64,000 nt of DNA. It comes from Streptomyces flavidovirens DSM 40150 (lineage in GTDB: Bacteria; Actinomycetota; Actinomycetes; Streptomycetales; Streptomycetaceae). Location of the stretch: positions 248,001 to 312,000 of the forward strand of contig NZ_AUBE01000004.1 in the NCBI RefSeq assembly GCF_000429085.1, in the 5' to 3' direction. Positions within the stretch are counted from its first letter, which is position 1; every line of letters starts with the position of its first letter. Below the pieces are notes generated by a model. It saw only the letters and a program-made list of their open reading frames with translations. It was not told the DNA's origin and made no database searches. Below are positions 25,763 through 34,760 of this stretch, piece after piece. A program made the position numbers and the translations under genes.

Positions 25763-26347
25763 TCAGCGCACCCACTCCTTCAGGGCTTCGGTCTCCAGGG
25801 TGATTTCCACCGGGCCCGGCAGCGCCACAGGCTTACCGAACGGAACGGTGTGCGCGTTCTCGTACCGGACGCCGTCGGGCTCGCTGTAGACCGTCACCTC
25901 GCAGGTGTCCCGGTCGATCAGCAGGTAGACCGGAATGCCGGTCTCGGCGTAGGCGCGCGGCTTCTCCACCCGGTCGCGCTGGTCGGTGTCGGTGTCGTAC
26001 GAGGTGACCTCGACGACCATCAGCACGGAATCGGGATCGGCCCACTCGCCCTGGCCGACGAAGGCGCCGCTGGGCGCGAGCGAACCGTCGGGCCGGGCGC
26101 GGCCCTTCCGGTACGCCTGCACCTTCAGTCCCTGGCCGGGGTAGAGCCACAACTCGGGGCGAGACTGCAGGCAAATGCGCGTCAGCCACTGAATGGTCCG
26201 CCCGTGGTCCCCGTCCGGCCCAACCCTGCTCCTCAGCCTCCCGTCGATGAGTTCCAGCCGCACGCCCTCGGTCGCGCGGGCCAGTATGCGCGCGGCCTCG
26301 TCGAACTCTTCGGGGAACAGGTGGGGCCGGTCGTCGATCGCTGACAT
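25763..26347 (-). CDS. Uma2-family (DUF820) restriction-endonuclease-fold protein
   Basis: The 194-residue protein has the PD-(D/E)XK-like Uma2 fold: LELIDGRLRSRVGPDGDHG near the N-terminus, then LMVVEVTSYDTDTDQRDRVE with a Lys shortly after (EKPRAYAETGIPVYLLID). This family is expanded in streptomycetes and cyanobacteria, and its role is not known. The ATG at 26347 follows a good purine-rich ribosome site (AAGGAGGTACGCCCC). The gene is divergent from the B12 riboswitch of nrdA. Confidence 0.85.
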   Translation of the reverse strand: MSAIDDRPHLFPEEFDEAARILARATEGVRLELIDGRLRSRVGPDGDHGRTIQWLTRICLQSRPELWLYPGQGLKVQAYRKGRARPDGSLAPSGAFVGQGEWADPDSVLMVVEVTSYDTDTDQRDRVEKPRAYAETGIPVYLLIDRDTCEVTVYSEPDGVRYENAHTVPFGKPVALPGPVEITLETEALKEWVR

Positions 26348-26429
26348 GGGGCGTACCTCCTTGTGCTCACGACGATAGCGGAGCGCTGTGACAGCCGCCT
26401 TCACTCTTCCCGAGTGACACAACATCTGG

Positions 26430-26575
26430 GGGGTGCAACTCCCAACCGCCCCCACATGTATGCTCATGCTCGCTGTCGCCGCAGGGGAATCCGGTGCGAA
26501 TCCGGAACTGTCCCGCAACGGTGTGATCGGTGCGCTTTTGTGCACCCGGAAGTCCGAAGACCTGCCGACGGCGTA
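26430..26575 (+). ncRNA. Cobalamin (B12) riboswitch upstream of nrdA
   Basis: The B12-box signatures are present in order: GGTGC near 26432, then AGGGGAATCCGGTGCGAATC, CCGGAACTGTCCCGCAACGG, and GGAAGTCCGAAGACCTGCC near 26548-26566. The element begins about 300 bases before the nrdA start. In S. coelicolor a B12 riboswitch represses the class Ia reductase operon nrdABS when the B12-dependent class II enzyme can work. The 155-base spacer to nrdA would hold the expression platform. I could not assign a specific terminator or sequestering stem. Confidence 0.9.
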
Positions 26576-26730
26576 TCCGGCTCGACCGAACCGGATACCG
26601 ACACGTCCGGGCCTCGCGGTTGGGCCTGTGGATGCTACGCGGCGCGCCGCCGCCCCTCAGGGGTTACGTGCGCCCGTACGCCCCCACTCCTCCCCCCGCC
26701 GGCCCCGAGCCGAGCGAGGGAGAGCACCCC

Positions 26731-29142
26731 GTGACCATCGCGCCAGCCGATCCGGCAACTGCCACGGAATCGACGGAGCCGACGGAATCGTCCGACGGGA
26801 CCGAGGGAGCCGGAACCGCGCTCCTGCGGACCCTCACCGACCTCACCGCCGACCTCACCGACACCGACCCGGGCAGAGTCGCCGCGGCCGCCCTCCGCGG
26901 CCGCAACGCGGCGTCGGACGCGGCCGAGCTGCGGGGACTCGCCACCGACGCCGCCGCCGGGCTGATCTCCGAGGACCCGGCGTACTCCCGCCTCGCGGCC
27001 CGCCTGCTGACCCGCACGATCCGGGACGAGGCGGCGACGCAGGGCGTCCGTACCTTCTCGGAGTCGGTTGCCGTCGGGCACCGCGAGGGCCTGATCGCCG
27101 ACCGTACGGCCGAGTTCGTAACCGCCCACGCGGCGAGCCTCGACGCGCTGATCGACCCAGCCGCAGACGACCGCTTCGGTTACTTCGGCCTGCGCACGGT
27201 CTACAGCCGCTACCTCCTGCGCCACCCGATCACCCGTCAGGTGATCGAGACCCCGCAGCACTTCATGCTGCGCGTGGCGTCCGGCCTGGCGAAGGACAAC
27301 TCACCCTCGGCCGCCGACGAGGTCGCCGCGCTGTACCGCCTGATGAGCCGCCTCGACTACCTCCCGTCCTCGCCGACGCTCTTCAACTCCGGTACGCGCC
27401 ACCCGCAGATGTCGTCCTGCTACCTGCTGGACTCGCCGCTCGACGAGCTCGACTCGATCTACGGCCGCTACCACGAGGTCGCGCGCCTCTCCAAGCACGC
27501 GGGCGGCATCGGCCTCTCGTACTCCCGCATCCGCGCCCGTGGCTCCCTGATCCGCGGCACGAACGGCCACTCCAACGGCATCGTCCCCTTCCTGCGCACC
27601 CTCGACTCCTCGGTCGCCGCCGTCAACCAGGGCGGCCGCCGCAAGGGCGCCGCCTGCGTCTACCTGGAGACGTGGCACGCGGACATCGAGGAGTTCCTTG
27701 AGCTGCGCGACAACACGGGCGAGGAGGCGCGGCGTACGCACAACCTGAACCTCGCGCACTGGATCCCCGACGAGTTCATGCGCCGTGTCGAGGCCGACGC
27801 CGACTGGTCGCTGTTCTCGCCGTCCGACGTTCCCGAGCTGGTCGACCTGTGGGGCGACGCGTTCGACGCGGCGTACCGCAAGGCAGAGGCGGACGGTCTG
27901 GCCCGTACGACGATTCCCGCGCGCCAGCTCTACGGCCGGATGATGCGCACCCTGGCGCAGACCGGCAACGGCTGGATGACGTTCAAGGACGCGTCGAACC
28001 GTACGGCGAACCAGACGGCCGAGCCCGGCTCCGTCGTCCACTCCTCGAACCTCTGCACCGAGATCCTGGAGGTGACGGACGACGGCGAGACGGCCGTCTG
28101 CAACCTCGGCTCGGTCAACCTCGGTTCGTTCGTGTCGCAGAACGGCGAGATCGACTGGGAGCGGCTGGACGAGACCGTTCGTACGGCCGTCACCTTCCTC
28201 GACCGCGTCGTGGACATCAACTTCTACCCGACCGAGCAGGCCGGCCGCTCCAACGCCAAGTGGCGCCCGGTGGGCCTGGGCGCGATGGGCCTTCAGGACG
28301 TCTTCTTCAAGCTGCGCCTGCCCTTCGACTCCCCCGAGGCGCTCGCCCTCTCCACAAAGATCGCCGAGCGGATCATGCTCGCCGCGTACGAGGCGTCCTG
28401 CGACCTCGCCGAGGTCAGCGGCCCGCTCCCGGCCTGGGAGAAGACCCGCGCGGCGCGCGGCGTCCTGCACCCCGACCACTACGGCGTCGAGGTCACCTGG
28501 CCGGAGCGGTGGGACGCGCTGCGCGCCCGTATCGCCAAGACCGGAATGCGCAACTCCCTGCTCCTCGCGATCGCGCCGACCGCGACCATCGCGTCTATCG
28601 CGGGCGTGTACGAGTGCATCGAGCCGCAGGTCTCCAACCTTTTCAAGCGCGAGACGCTCAGCGGTGAATTCCTCCAGGTCAACGCCTACTTGGTGGAGGA
28701 CCTGAAGAAGCTCGGCGTCTGGGACGCCCAGTCGCGGGAGGCGCTGCGCGAGTCCAGCGGCTCGGTGCAGGGCTTCAGCTGGATCCCCGAGGAGGTACGA
28801 GCCCTCTACCGCACCGCGTGGGAGATCCCGCAGCGCGGCCTGATCGACATGGCGGCGGCCCGTACGCCGTACCTCGACCAGTCGCAGTCGCTGAACCTCT
28901 TCCTGGAGACGCCGACCATCGGGAAGCTCTCCTCGATGTACGCGTACGCCTGGAAGAAGGGGCTGAAGACGACGTACTACCTGCGCTCGCGCCCGGCGAC
29001 CCGCATCGCCCGCGCGGCCGGCTCCGGCGCGGCCGCTGCCGCCGCCCCCACCGCCACCATCCCCGTGCAGCAGGCCGCCCCCGACGCGGACGCGATCGCC
29101 TGCTCCCTTGAGAACCCCGAGTCCTGCGAGGCGTGCCAGTAA
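26731..29142 (+). CDS. nrdA: Class I ribonucleoside-diphosphate reductase alpha subunit
   Basis: The 803-residue enzyme reduces ribonucleoside diphosphates. Visible are the active-site Cys in MSSCYLLDSP, NLCTEI with the radical Cys, the core IAPTATIASIAGVYECIEPQVSN, and a C-terminal thiol pair in CEACQ that accepts electrons. The first 90 or so residues are Thr/Glu/Ala-rich and lack an obvious ATP-cone motif. GTG at 26731 follows GAGGGAGAG. nrdB begins two bases after the stop. Expression is expected to fall when cobalamin binds the leader. Confidence 0.93.
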   Translation: MTIAPADPATATESTEPTESSDGTEGAGTALLRTLTDLTADLTDTDPGRVAAAALRGRNAASDAAELRGLATDAAAGLISEDPAYSRLAARLLTRTIRDEAATQGVRTFSESVAVGHREGLIADRTAEFVTAHAASLDALIDPAADDRFGYFGLRTVYSRYLLRHPITRQVIETPQHFMLRVASGLAKDNSPSAADEVAALYRLMSRLDYLPSSPTLFNSGTRHPQMSSCYLLDSPLDELDSIYGRYHEVARLSKHAGGIGLSYSRIRARGSLIRGTNGHSNGIVPFLRTLDSSVAAVNQGGRRKGAACVYLETWHADIEEFLELRDNTGEEARRTHNLNLAHWIPDEFMRRVEADADWSLFSPSDVPELVDLWGDAFDAAYRKAEADGLARTTIPARQLYGRMMRTLAQTGNGWMTFKDASNRTANQTAEPGSVVHSSNLCTEILEVTDDGETAVCNLGSVNLGSFVSQNGEIDWERLDETVRTAVTFLDRVVDINFYPTEQAGRSNAKWRPVGLGAMGLQDVFFKLRLPFDSPEALALSTKIAERIMLAAYEASCDLAEVSGPLPAWEKTRAARGVLHPDHYGVEVTWPERWDALRARIAKTGMRNSLLLAIAPTATIASIAGVYECIEPQVSNLFKRETLSGEFLQVNAYLVEDLKKLGVWDAQSREALRESSGSVQGFSWIPEEVRALYRTAWEIPQRGLIDMAAARTPYLDQSQSLNLFLETPTIGKLSSMYAYAWKKGLKTTYYLRSRPATRIARAAGSGAAAAAAPTATIPVQQAAPDADAIACSLENPESCEACQ

Positions 29143-29144
29143 TC

Positions 29145-30167
29145 ATGAGTGACAAGGCTGCAATCTCTAAAAACCTTCTCGACCCGGGCTTCGAGCTGAC
29201 CCTTCGCCCCATGCGCTACCCGGACTTCTACGAGCGCTACCGGGACGCGATCAAGAACACGTGGACGGTGGAGGAGGTCGACCTCCACTCGGACGTCGCC
29301 GACCTCGCGAAGCTCTCGCCCGGTGAGCAGCACATGATCGGCCGGCTGGTCGCGTTCTTCGCGACGGGCGACTCGATCGTCTCCAACAACCTGGTGCTGA
29401 CCCTCTACAAGCACATCAACTCCCCCGAGGCGCGCCTCTACCTCTCGCGCCAGCTCTTCGAGGAGGCCGTGCACGTCCAGTTCTACTTGACGCTGCTCGA
29501 CACCTACCTCCCCGACCCGGACGACCGCGCCGCCGCGTTCGACGCGGTGGAGGAGATCCCGTCGATCCGCGAGAAGGCGCAGTTCTGCTTCAAGTGGATG
29601 GACTCGGTCGAGAAGATCGACCGCCTGGAGTCGCAGGCCGACCGCCGCCGCTTCCTGCTGAACCTGATCTGCTTCGCGGCGTGCATCGAGGGCCTGTTCT
29701 TCTACGGCGCGTTCGCGTACGTCTACTGGTTCCGCTCGCGGGGCCTGCTGCACGGCCTGGCGACCGGCACCAACTGGGTGTTCCGCGACGAGACCATGCA
29801 CATGAACTTCGCCTTCGAGGTCGTCGACACCGTCCGCAAGGAGGAGCCGGAGCTCTTCGACGACGCCCTCCAGCAGCAGGTCACGGACATGCTCAAGGAA
29901 GCCGTCGAGGCGGAGCTCCAGTTCGGCCGCGACCTGTGCGGCGAGGGCCTGCCCGGCATGAACACCGAGTCGATGCGCGAGTACCTCCAGTGCGTCGCGG
30001 ACCAGCGCCTGGAGCGCCTCGGTTTCCCGCCGGTGTACGGCTCCCAGAACCCGTTCTCCTTCATGGAGCTCCAGGGCGTGCAGGAGCTGACGAACTTCTT
30101 CGAGCGCCGCCCGTCGGCGTACCAGGTCGCGGTCGAGGGCTCGGTCGCCTTCGACGACGACTTCTAG
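29145..30167 (+). CDS. nrdB: Class I ribonucleotide reductase beta (radical) subunit
   Basis: The 340-residue ferritin-like protein carries the di-iron/tyrosyl radical cofactor. The ligand motif with the radical Tyr is E107-A-V-H110-V-Q-F-Y114, matching ExxHxxxY of E. coli R2. The second ligand set is in CIEGLFFYG and DETMHMNF. The C-terminus, SVAFDDDF, resembles tails that dock on the alpha subunit. The ATG at 29145 is two bases after nrdA and probably translationally coupled. Confidence 0.93.
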   Translation: MSDKAAISKNLLDPGFELTLRPMRYPDFYERYRDAIKNTWTVEEVDLHSDVADLAKLSPGEQHMIGRLVAFFATGDSIVSNNLVLTLYKHINSPEARLYLSRQLFEEAVHVQFYLTLLDTYLPDPDDRAAAFDAVEEIPSIREKAQFCFKWMDSVEKIDRLESQADRRRFLLNLICFAACIEGLFFYGAFAYVYWFRSRGLLHGLATGTNWVFRDETMHMNFAFEVVDTVRKEEPELFDDALQQQVTDMLKEAVEAELQFGRDLCGEGLPGMNTESMREYLQCVADQRLERLGFPPVYGSQNPFSFMELQGVQELTNFFERRPSAYQVAVEGSVAFDDDF

Positions 30168-30242
30168 TCGAAGATCTGGCGGAGCTGCGGCTGGCGTACG
30201 AGACGCTCGAACGCCAGCCGGCGACGACCAGCGGCTGATCGT

Positions 30243-30461
30243 TCACCTGCCGGCCGACGACAGCACGTCCGCCGCGATGGACCGCCTCACCGGCCGCCGG
30301 CCGGGCGTGCTGCGGGCCGTTTCGGGCTGGCGCGGTCGGGGGTTCTCGGCCTGCCTGAGCTGCCGGTCGATGCGGCGTTCCCGGGCGTGGCCGATGAACG
30401 ACGGGAGGGTGAGGAGTACGAAGAGGACGGTGACCGCGAGGTAGTTCAAGAAGGTTTCCAT
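30243..30461 (-). CDS. Small single-pass membrane protein antisense in the nrd locus
   Basis: The 72-residue protein has an N-terminal hydrophobic helix (NYLAVTVLFVLLTLPSFIG) followed by a very basic tail (HARERRIDRQLRQ, then Arg/Pro-rich). The topology, one helix plus a charged cytosolic tail, suggests a real gene rather than a chance frame. It is on the minus strand between nrdB and nrdS, with an ATG at 30461. Function unknown. Confidence 0.6.
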   Translation of the reverse strand: METFLNYLAVTVLFVLLTLPSFIGHARERRIDRQLRQAENPRPRQPETARSTPGRRPVRRSIAADVLSSAGR

Positions 30462-30497
30462 GACGTCCACTCTGGTCTTCGCGGTGAAGAAAAGTCA

Positions 30498-30534
30498 GTG
30501 GCAGGACTGTCATGGAACCTCGAATTACTGCCAC
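30498..30534. promoter_or_regulatory. Inverted repeat upstream of nrdS
   Basis: GTGGCAG at 30498-30504 pairs with CTGCCAC at 30528-30534 across 23 bases, ending nine bases before the nrdS start. Such widely spaced repeats are typical of AraC/GlxA regulators, so autoregulation by NrdS is plausible. It also overlaps no coding sequence. Confidence 0.45.
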
Positions 30535-30543
30535 ACTGCTCGC

Positions 30544-31512
30544 ATGCTGAAAAACGTGGCCGTGGCGCTCGTCGACGGAGTCAGCCCCTTCGAACTCGGC
30601 GTGATATGCGAGGTCTTCGGAATGGACCGGAGCGATCAGGGGCTGCCGGTCTACGACTTCGCGGTCTGCGCCGCCGAACCGGGACCCCTCGCCGCCCGCT
30701 CCGCCGCCTTCTCCATCGCCGTACCGCACGGACTCGACCGGCTGGAGAGCGCCGATCTCATCGCTGTCCCCGCCGACCAGCACTGCGAGGCCCGCACCTA
30801 CCCCGAGCCGCTCCTCGACGCCCTGCGCCGGGCCGTCGACCGTGGGGCGCGGGTGCTCAGCGTCTGCTCGGGCGCGTTCGTACTCGGGGCCGCGGGGCTG
30901 CTGGACGGACGCCGGTGCACGACCCACTGGCGGCACTCCGACGAGCTGGCCCGCCGCCATCCGCGCGCGATAGTGGAGCCCGATGTGCTGTACGTCGACG
31001 ACGGTCCGGTCATCACGTCGGCCGGGACCGCCGCCGGGATCGACGCCTGCCTGCATCTCGTCCGGCAGGAGCACGGCTCGGAGGTCGCCAACACCATCGC
31101 CCGCCGCATGGTCGTACCGCCGCACCGCGACGGCGGCCAGGCGCAGTACATCCAACGTCCGCTGACGCACGTGCGCTGCGACACGGTGGGCGGGGTGCTG
31201 GCCTGGATGGAGCGGCACCTGGACCAGGAGATGACCGTGGAGCAGCTTGCGGACCGGGCCCACATGTCGCCCCGTACGTTCGCCCGGCGCTTCCTCCAGG
31301 AGACGGGCACGACGCCGTACCGCTGGCTTCTGCGCCAGCGGGTGCTGCTGGCGCAGGAGTTGCTGGAGGCGACCGACGACACGGTGGACGCGATCGCGGG
31401 CCGCGCGGGCTTCGGGAACGCGGCGGCGCTGCGCCATCAGTTCGTACGGTCACTGGGGACGACCCCGAACGCGTACCGCCGCACCTTCCGGGGGCCGGCG
31501 ATGGCCGCATAG
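30544..31512 (+). CDS. nrdS: GlxA/AraC-family regulator NrdS
   Basis: The 322-residue protein has an N-terminal DJ-1/PfpI-like domain with the elbow motif VLSVCSGAFVLGAAGLL. The C-terminal AraC DNA-binding domain (about 215-315) has two helix-turn-helix units: EQLADRAHMSPRTFARRFLQ and AGFGNAAALRHQF. In S. coelicolor the third gene of nrdABS encodes an AraC-like protein, and this position matches. A 376-bp gap containing an antisense gene separates it from nrdB, so it may have its own promoter. The ATG at 30544 directly precedes the domain. Confidence 0.85.
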   Translation: MLKNVAVALVDGVSPFELGVICEVFGMDRSDQGLPVYDFAVCAAEPGPLAARSAAFSIAVPHGLDRLESADLIAVPADQHCEARTYPEPLLDALRRAVDRGARVLSVCSGAFVLGAAGLLDGRRCTTHWRHSDELARRHPRAIVEPDVLYVDDGPVITSAGTAAGIDACLHLVRQEHGSEVANTIARRMVVPPHRDGGQAQYIQRPLTHVRCDTVGGVLAWMERHLDQEMTVEQLADRAHMSPRTFARRFLQETGTTPYRWLLRQRVLLAQELLEATDDTVDAIAGRAGFGNAAALRHQFVRSLGTTPNAYRRTFRGPAMAA

Positions 31513-31566
31513 GGCCTGGCGCCGGCCGCGTGCGAGCGGTAGCCGCTGGTGACAACGGCGGGGAAA

Positions 31567-32199
31567 TCAGTCGTTCGGGACGGTCTCGTAGCGCGGCGTG
31601 CCCTCGGCCATCTGCTTCAGCGCGTCCTTGCGGTCGCGCTTCGACAGGCGGTCGATGTACAGGTAGCCGTACAGGTGGTCCGTCTCGTGCTGGAGGCACC
31701 GCGCGAAGTAGCCGGTGCCGCGCACCTTGATCGGGTTGCCCTCGGCGTCCTGGCCGTGCACCACCGCGTAGTCGGGGCGGCCCAGTTCGGCGTACGCCGT
31801 CGGAACGGACAGGCAGCCCTCATTGGCCTCGTCGAGGTTGCGCTGCTCCTGCGGAAGCTCCTGGAGGACCGGGTTGCAGACCACGCCGACGTGGCGTACG
31901 CCGTCGTCGTCCGGGCAGTCGTAGACGAAGACCTTGAGGTCGACACCGATCTGGTTGGCGGCCAGGCCGACACCCTCGGCCGCGCGCTGGCTGGCGAACA
32001 TGTCGTCGATCAGCGCGGCGAGCTTGTCGTCGAACTCCGTGACGTCCTTGCACTCCTTGTGGAGGACCGGATTCCCGACGACGGTGATGGGGCGGGCGGT
32101 GCCGCGCTCGCGGTACGCCCGCTCGCGCTCCTCGGTGTTCTCCGTGTCCACGACGAACCCGTCGTTGATGACCTGCTGGTCCGTCTCCTGCTGCGCCAT
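31567..32199 (-). CDS. def: Peptide deformylase
   Basis: The 210-residue metalloenzyme removes the formyl group from new proteins. All three family motifs are present: [17 protein letters not shown] (Cys ligand) and QHETDHLYG (two His ligands and catalytic Glu). An N-terminal extension of about 35 acidic residues precedes the catalytic domain. ATG at 32199. The gene is convergent with nrdS. Streptomycetes usually have several deformylases, so this need not be the only copy. Confidence 0.95.
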   Translation of the reverse strand: MAQQETDQQVINDGFVVDTENTEERERAYRERGTARPITVVGNPVLHKECKDVTEFDDKLAALIDDMFASQRAAEGVGLAANQIGVDLKVFVYDCPDDDGVRHVGVVCNPVLQELPQEQRNLDEANEGCLSVPTAYAELGRPDYAVVHGQDAEGNPIKVRGTGYFARCLQHETDHLYGYLYIDRLSKRDRKDALKQMAEGTPRYETVPND

Positions 32200-32295
32200 G
32201 TCCGCCGTACGCCTTCCTCAAACCCAGAAACCCAAGAAACCCAGAAATACCGATCCGGTGCCCGTACAGCCTACGGGCAGGCTCCGGCGGACTTC

Positions 32296-33282
32296 TCAGC
32301 AGACTTCTTCGAGATCCCGCCACTCGCGGCTGTCGGGGTTGTCGGCGACCCACCCGTCGAGCAGCCCGCGCACCAGTCCGGCGGGCGCCGCGATGCCGCA
32401 CTCGCGCTCCGGCAGCCACAGCTCACCGGCGCCGGCCGTGCGGTGCCCGAGCGGACCGGGGTGGCCCGGTTCGCTGTGGTCGTGCGGGTCGAGGTGCTCA
32501 CCGTCGCCCTCGTCGCTGGGCATCTGCGACTCGGAGCAGGAGCGGCAGAGCAGCCGTACGGACGACGACCAGTCCTCGGCGGCGAACCCCGCGTCGGCCG
32601 CCAGCCGCTCCAGGGCGTCCCGGTCCGCCTCGGTGGCCGCCTCCAGCAGGACCACCCAGGTCGGCACGGGCGACGGCGCCCACAGCTCGATCTCGTCGAA
32701 CACGGGGAAGGACGGGCCCGCGGCGGTGACGCGCTCACCGTGCGGTACGCCGTCGTGCAGGACGACCTCGCCCCAGCGCCGCCCGGAGGACGGCAGCGGG
32801 ATCGACAGCACCTCGATCCGGGCCGGGTCGAGCCTGCGGCCCCACACCACCTCGGCCTCGCCCTCGGGCGAGAGGCGGACGGCGGCGCTGCCCAGCTCCA
32901 TGCCGTGGGGCTCGCCGCTCTCGGTGGGCTCGCCGGGGACCTTCAGGCCGTACGCCTGCCAGGCGCGGCGGGCCAGCGGCCAGTCCTGGAGGGCGGTGGC
33001 CGCGATGCCGACGTTCCACCAGTCGGGAGCGCCCGTCTCACGGTCGAGGAGCGCGACGGCGCGCAGGCCGGCGGAGCGCGCCTGCTCCCAGTCGTGCCGG
33101 AACTTGTGCAGCAGCGCGAGGTTGAACCAGGACTCCGACAACCAGGGTTCGAGGTCCGCCGCGCGTGTCAGCAGCGCTCCCGCGTCCTCGTACCGACCGT
33201 CACCGATCAGCGTGAACGCGCGGTCGGTGGCCTGCCGCCACGAGGCGGATGGCCGATGCCGTACCTTCCCGAAGATCTTCAC
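32296..33282 (-). CDS. Tetratricopeptide-repeat protein of unknown function
   Basis: The 328-residue protein has TPR-like helices in its first 120 residues (AFTLIGDGRYEDAGALLTRA, SWFNLALLHKFRHDWEQA), then a mixed domain with four Cys near the C-terminus (LLCRSC and RECG). The GTG at 33282 (KIFGKVRHRPSASW) was preferred to a start 35 codons upstream in unconserved sequence. It may be cotranscribed with def downstream (96 bp). No enzymatic motif is seen. Confidence 0.75.
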   Translation of the reverse strand: MKIFGKVRHRPSASWRQATDRAFTLIGDGRYEDAGALLTRAADLEPWLSESWFNLALLHKFRHDWEQARSAGLRAVALLDRETGAPDWWNVGIAATALQDWPLARRAWQAYGLKVPGEPTESGEPHGMELGSAAVRLSPEGEAEVVWGRRLDPARIEVLSIPLPSSGRRWGEVVLHDGVPHGERVTAAGPSFPVFDEIELWAPSPVPTWVVLLEAATEADRDALERLAADAGFAAEDWSSSVRLLCRSCSESQMPSDEGDGEHLDPHDHSEPGHPGPLGHRTAGAGELWLPERECGIAAPAGLVRGLLDGWVADNPDSREWRDLEEVC

Positions 33283-33397
33283 GATTCCCGCCTGTCCCGC
33301 CTGCCGGTCGCTGAAGGTCAGTCCCCCCGGACGCCCTCTTGTTCCTCTTCTTCGCATCCAACCATGCCGGGTCGGAGGGCCGCTCATTACCCATGGG

Positions 33398-34672
33398 TTA
33401 CCCAGGTGGGGACGGGGTCAGACCGCCCCGTGACAGGACACGCGCCAGGGATTCCACGACCTCGGGCTGATAGTCGCGGCCGGTGCCCAGACGTAGCTGT
33501 TCCAGGGCGCTGAGCGGCCCGCCCAGTCCACCTCCGCTTTCCCCCGACAGATCGTCGTATGCATTGACGGCGCGGACGATACGTGCGGAAAGCGGCTGCT
33601 CCCGGTAGGGGTCCGCCTGCCGCTCCACGACCACCGCGACCTCGGCGGGGACTCCGGTCTGGCGTACGACCGCTCCCCCCAGCAGGGCGATACGCCGCTG
33701 TTCGGCGGGCGGGAGCGAGGCGGTGGCCCCGGCGGGGACGGGGTCGAGGAGTGAGAGCTGTCCGATGTCGTGCATCAGCGCCGCGTACTCCAGGACGGTG
33801 AGGTCGGGCTCGGAGAGCCCCAGCTCACGCCCGACGGCGCGGCTGAGCAGCGCGACGCGTCGGGCGTGGCCGTGGGGGGTGTACCCGGCGATCTCGGTGG
33901 CGCGGGCGAGTGAGGTGATGGTCTGGCGGTACGTCGTACGGACGGCGGCGTACCGGCGGAAGGACAGCTGCGTCAGCAGCAGGGGCACGCAGAAGACGGG
34001 CAGGGCCCACAGCCCGGCGACGGCGACGCCGAGCGCCATGACGGCGCCGGTGGCACAGACGGCGGAGCCGATGCCGAGCAGCGCCCGCAGCTCGTCGCGC
34101 AGGAGCGGTCCGTACGGGTAGCCGGTGCGGGCGCGGGCCATGGTGGCGGCGAGAACGGCGTCGCACAGGGCGGTGAGGACGAGGAGAAGCAGGAGTAGGA
34201 GCGCGTGGTACGGCCCGTGGCCGATCCACTTCCCCCAGAGCCCGGAGTTGTAGAGCGGCTGAAAACAGACGGCGGCGAACGCGACGGTGAGGACGCGGCG
34301 GACGACGTGGTCGAGGGCGGGCCCGTGCCCGGCGGCGATGTGCGGCACGGCGCCGGCGAGGGCGGCCGCGACGACGACGGCGACGACCTGGAGGGCGCCG
34401 TGGGTGGTGGGCTGCCCGGCTATCTGGCCGAGCAGGGCGTACGCGAGTGCCCCGGCCGCGCCGAGCGGCGCGGGCTCGCGCTCGGCGGGCAGGGCGGAGG
34501 GGGCCCCCGGCACGCCCCACCGGGAAAGCTCACCGAGGACGATGAGCGCCCCGAAGGCGAGCGCGATACCGGGTGCGGTTATCCCGTACCAGAGGGTGTC
34601 GCCGAGGGCATAGACGGTGAGGACGACGGCGGCGCCGTACACGAGCAGGAGGGCGAGCACCGGCCCCCTCAC
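33398..34672 (-). CDS. Membrane protein with HD domain lacking the GYP motif
   Basis: The 424-residue protein has about six or seven membrane helices in its first 225 residues, followed by an HD phosphohydrolase-like domain (HARRVALLSRAVG, then LMHDIGQLSLLDP). The later HD-GYP signature is replaced by unrelated sequence (VVERQADPYREQPLSARIVR), so cyclic di-GMP hydrolysis is doubtful. It is 88 bp downstream of a full HD-GYP paralogue on the same strand. It may act as a partner or sensor of the active enzyme (inference). GTG start at 34672. Confidence 0.82.
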   Translation of the reverse strand: MRGPVLALLLVYGAAVVLTVYALGDTLWYGITAPGIALAFGALIVLGELSRWGVPGAPSALPAEREPAPLGAAGALAYALLGQIAGQPTTHGALQVVAVVVAAALAGAVPHIAAGHGPALDHVVRRVLTVAFAAVCFQPLYNSGLWGKWIGHGPYHALLLLLLLVLTALCDAVLAATMARARTGYPYGPLLRDELRALLGIGSAVCATGAVMALGVAVAGLWALPVFCVPLLLTQLSFRRYAAVRTTYRQTITSLARATEIAGYTPHGHARRVALLSRAVGRELGLSEPDLTVLEYAALMHDIGQLSLLDPVPAGATASLPPAEQRRIALLGGAVVRQTGVPAEVAVVVERQADPYREQPLSARIVRAVNAYDDLSGESGGGLGGPLSALEQLRLGTGRDYQPEVVESLARVLSRGGLTPSPPG

Positions 34673-34760
34673 GTGCCACGCTCCGCGGACGGAGGGGTTT
34701 TTCCTCTACGCGGGAAAGACTCCGCGGGACACCCCTTCGGCCCGGACGCCGGAGCGGGGC

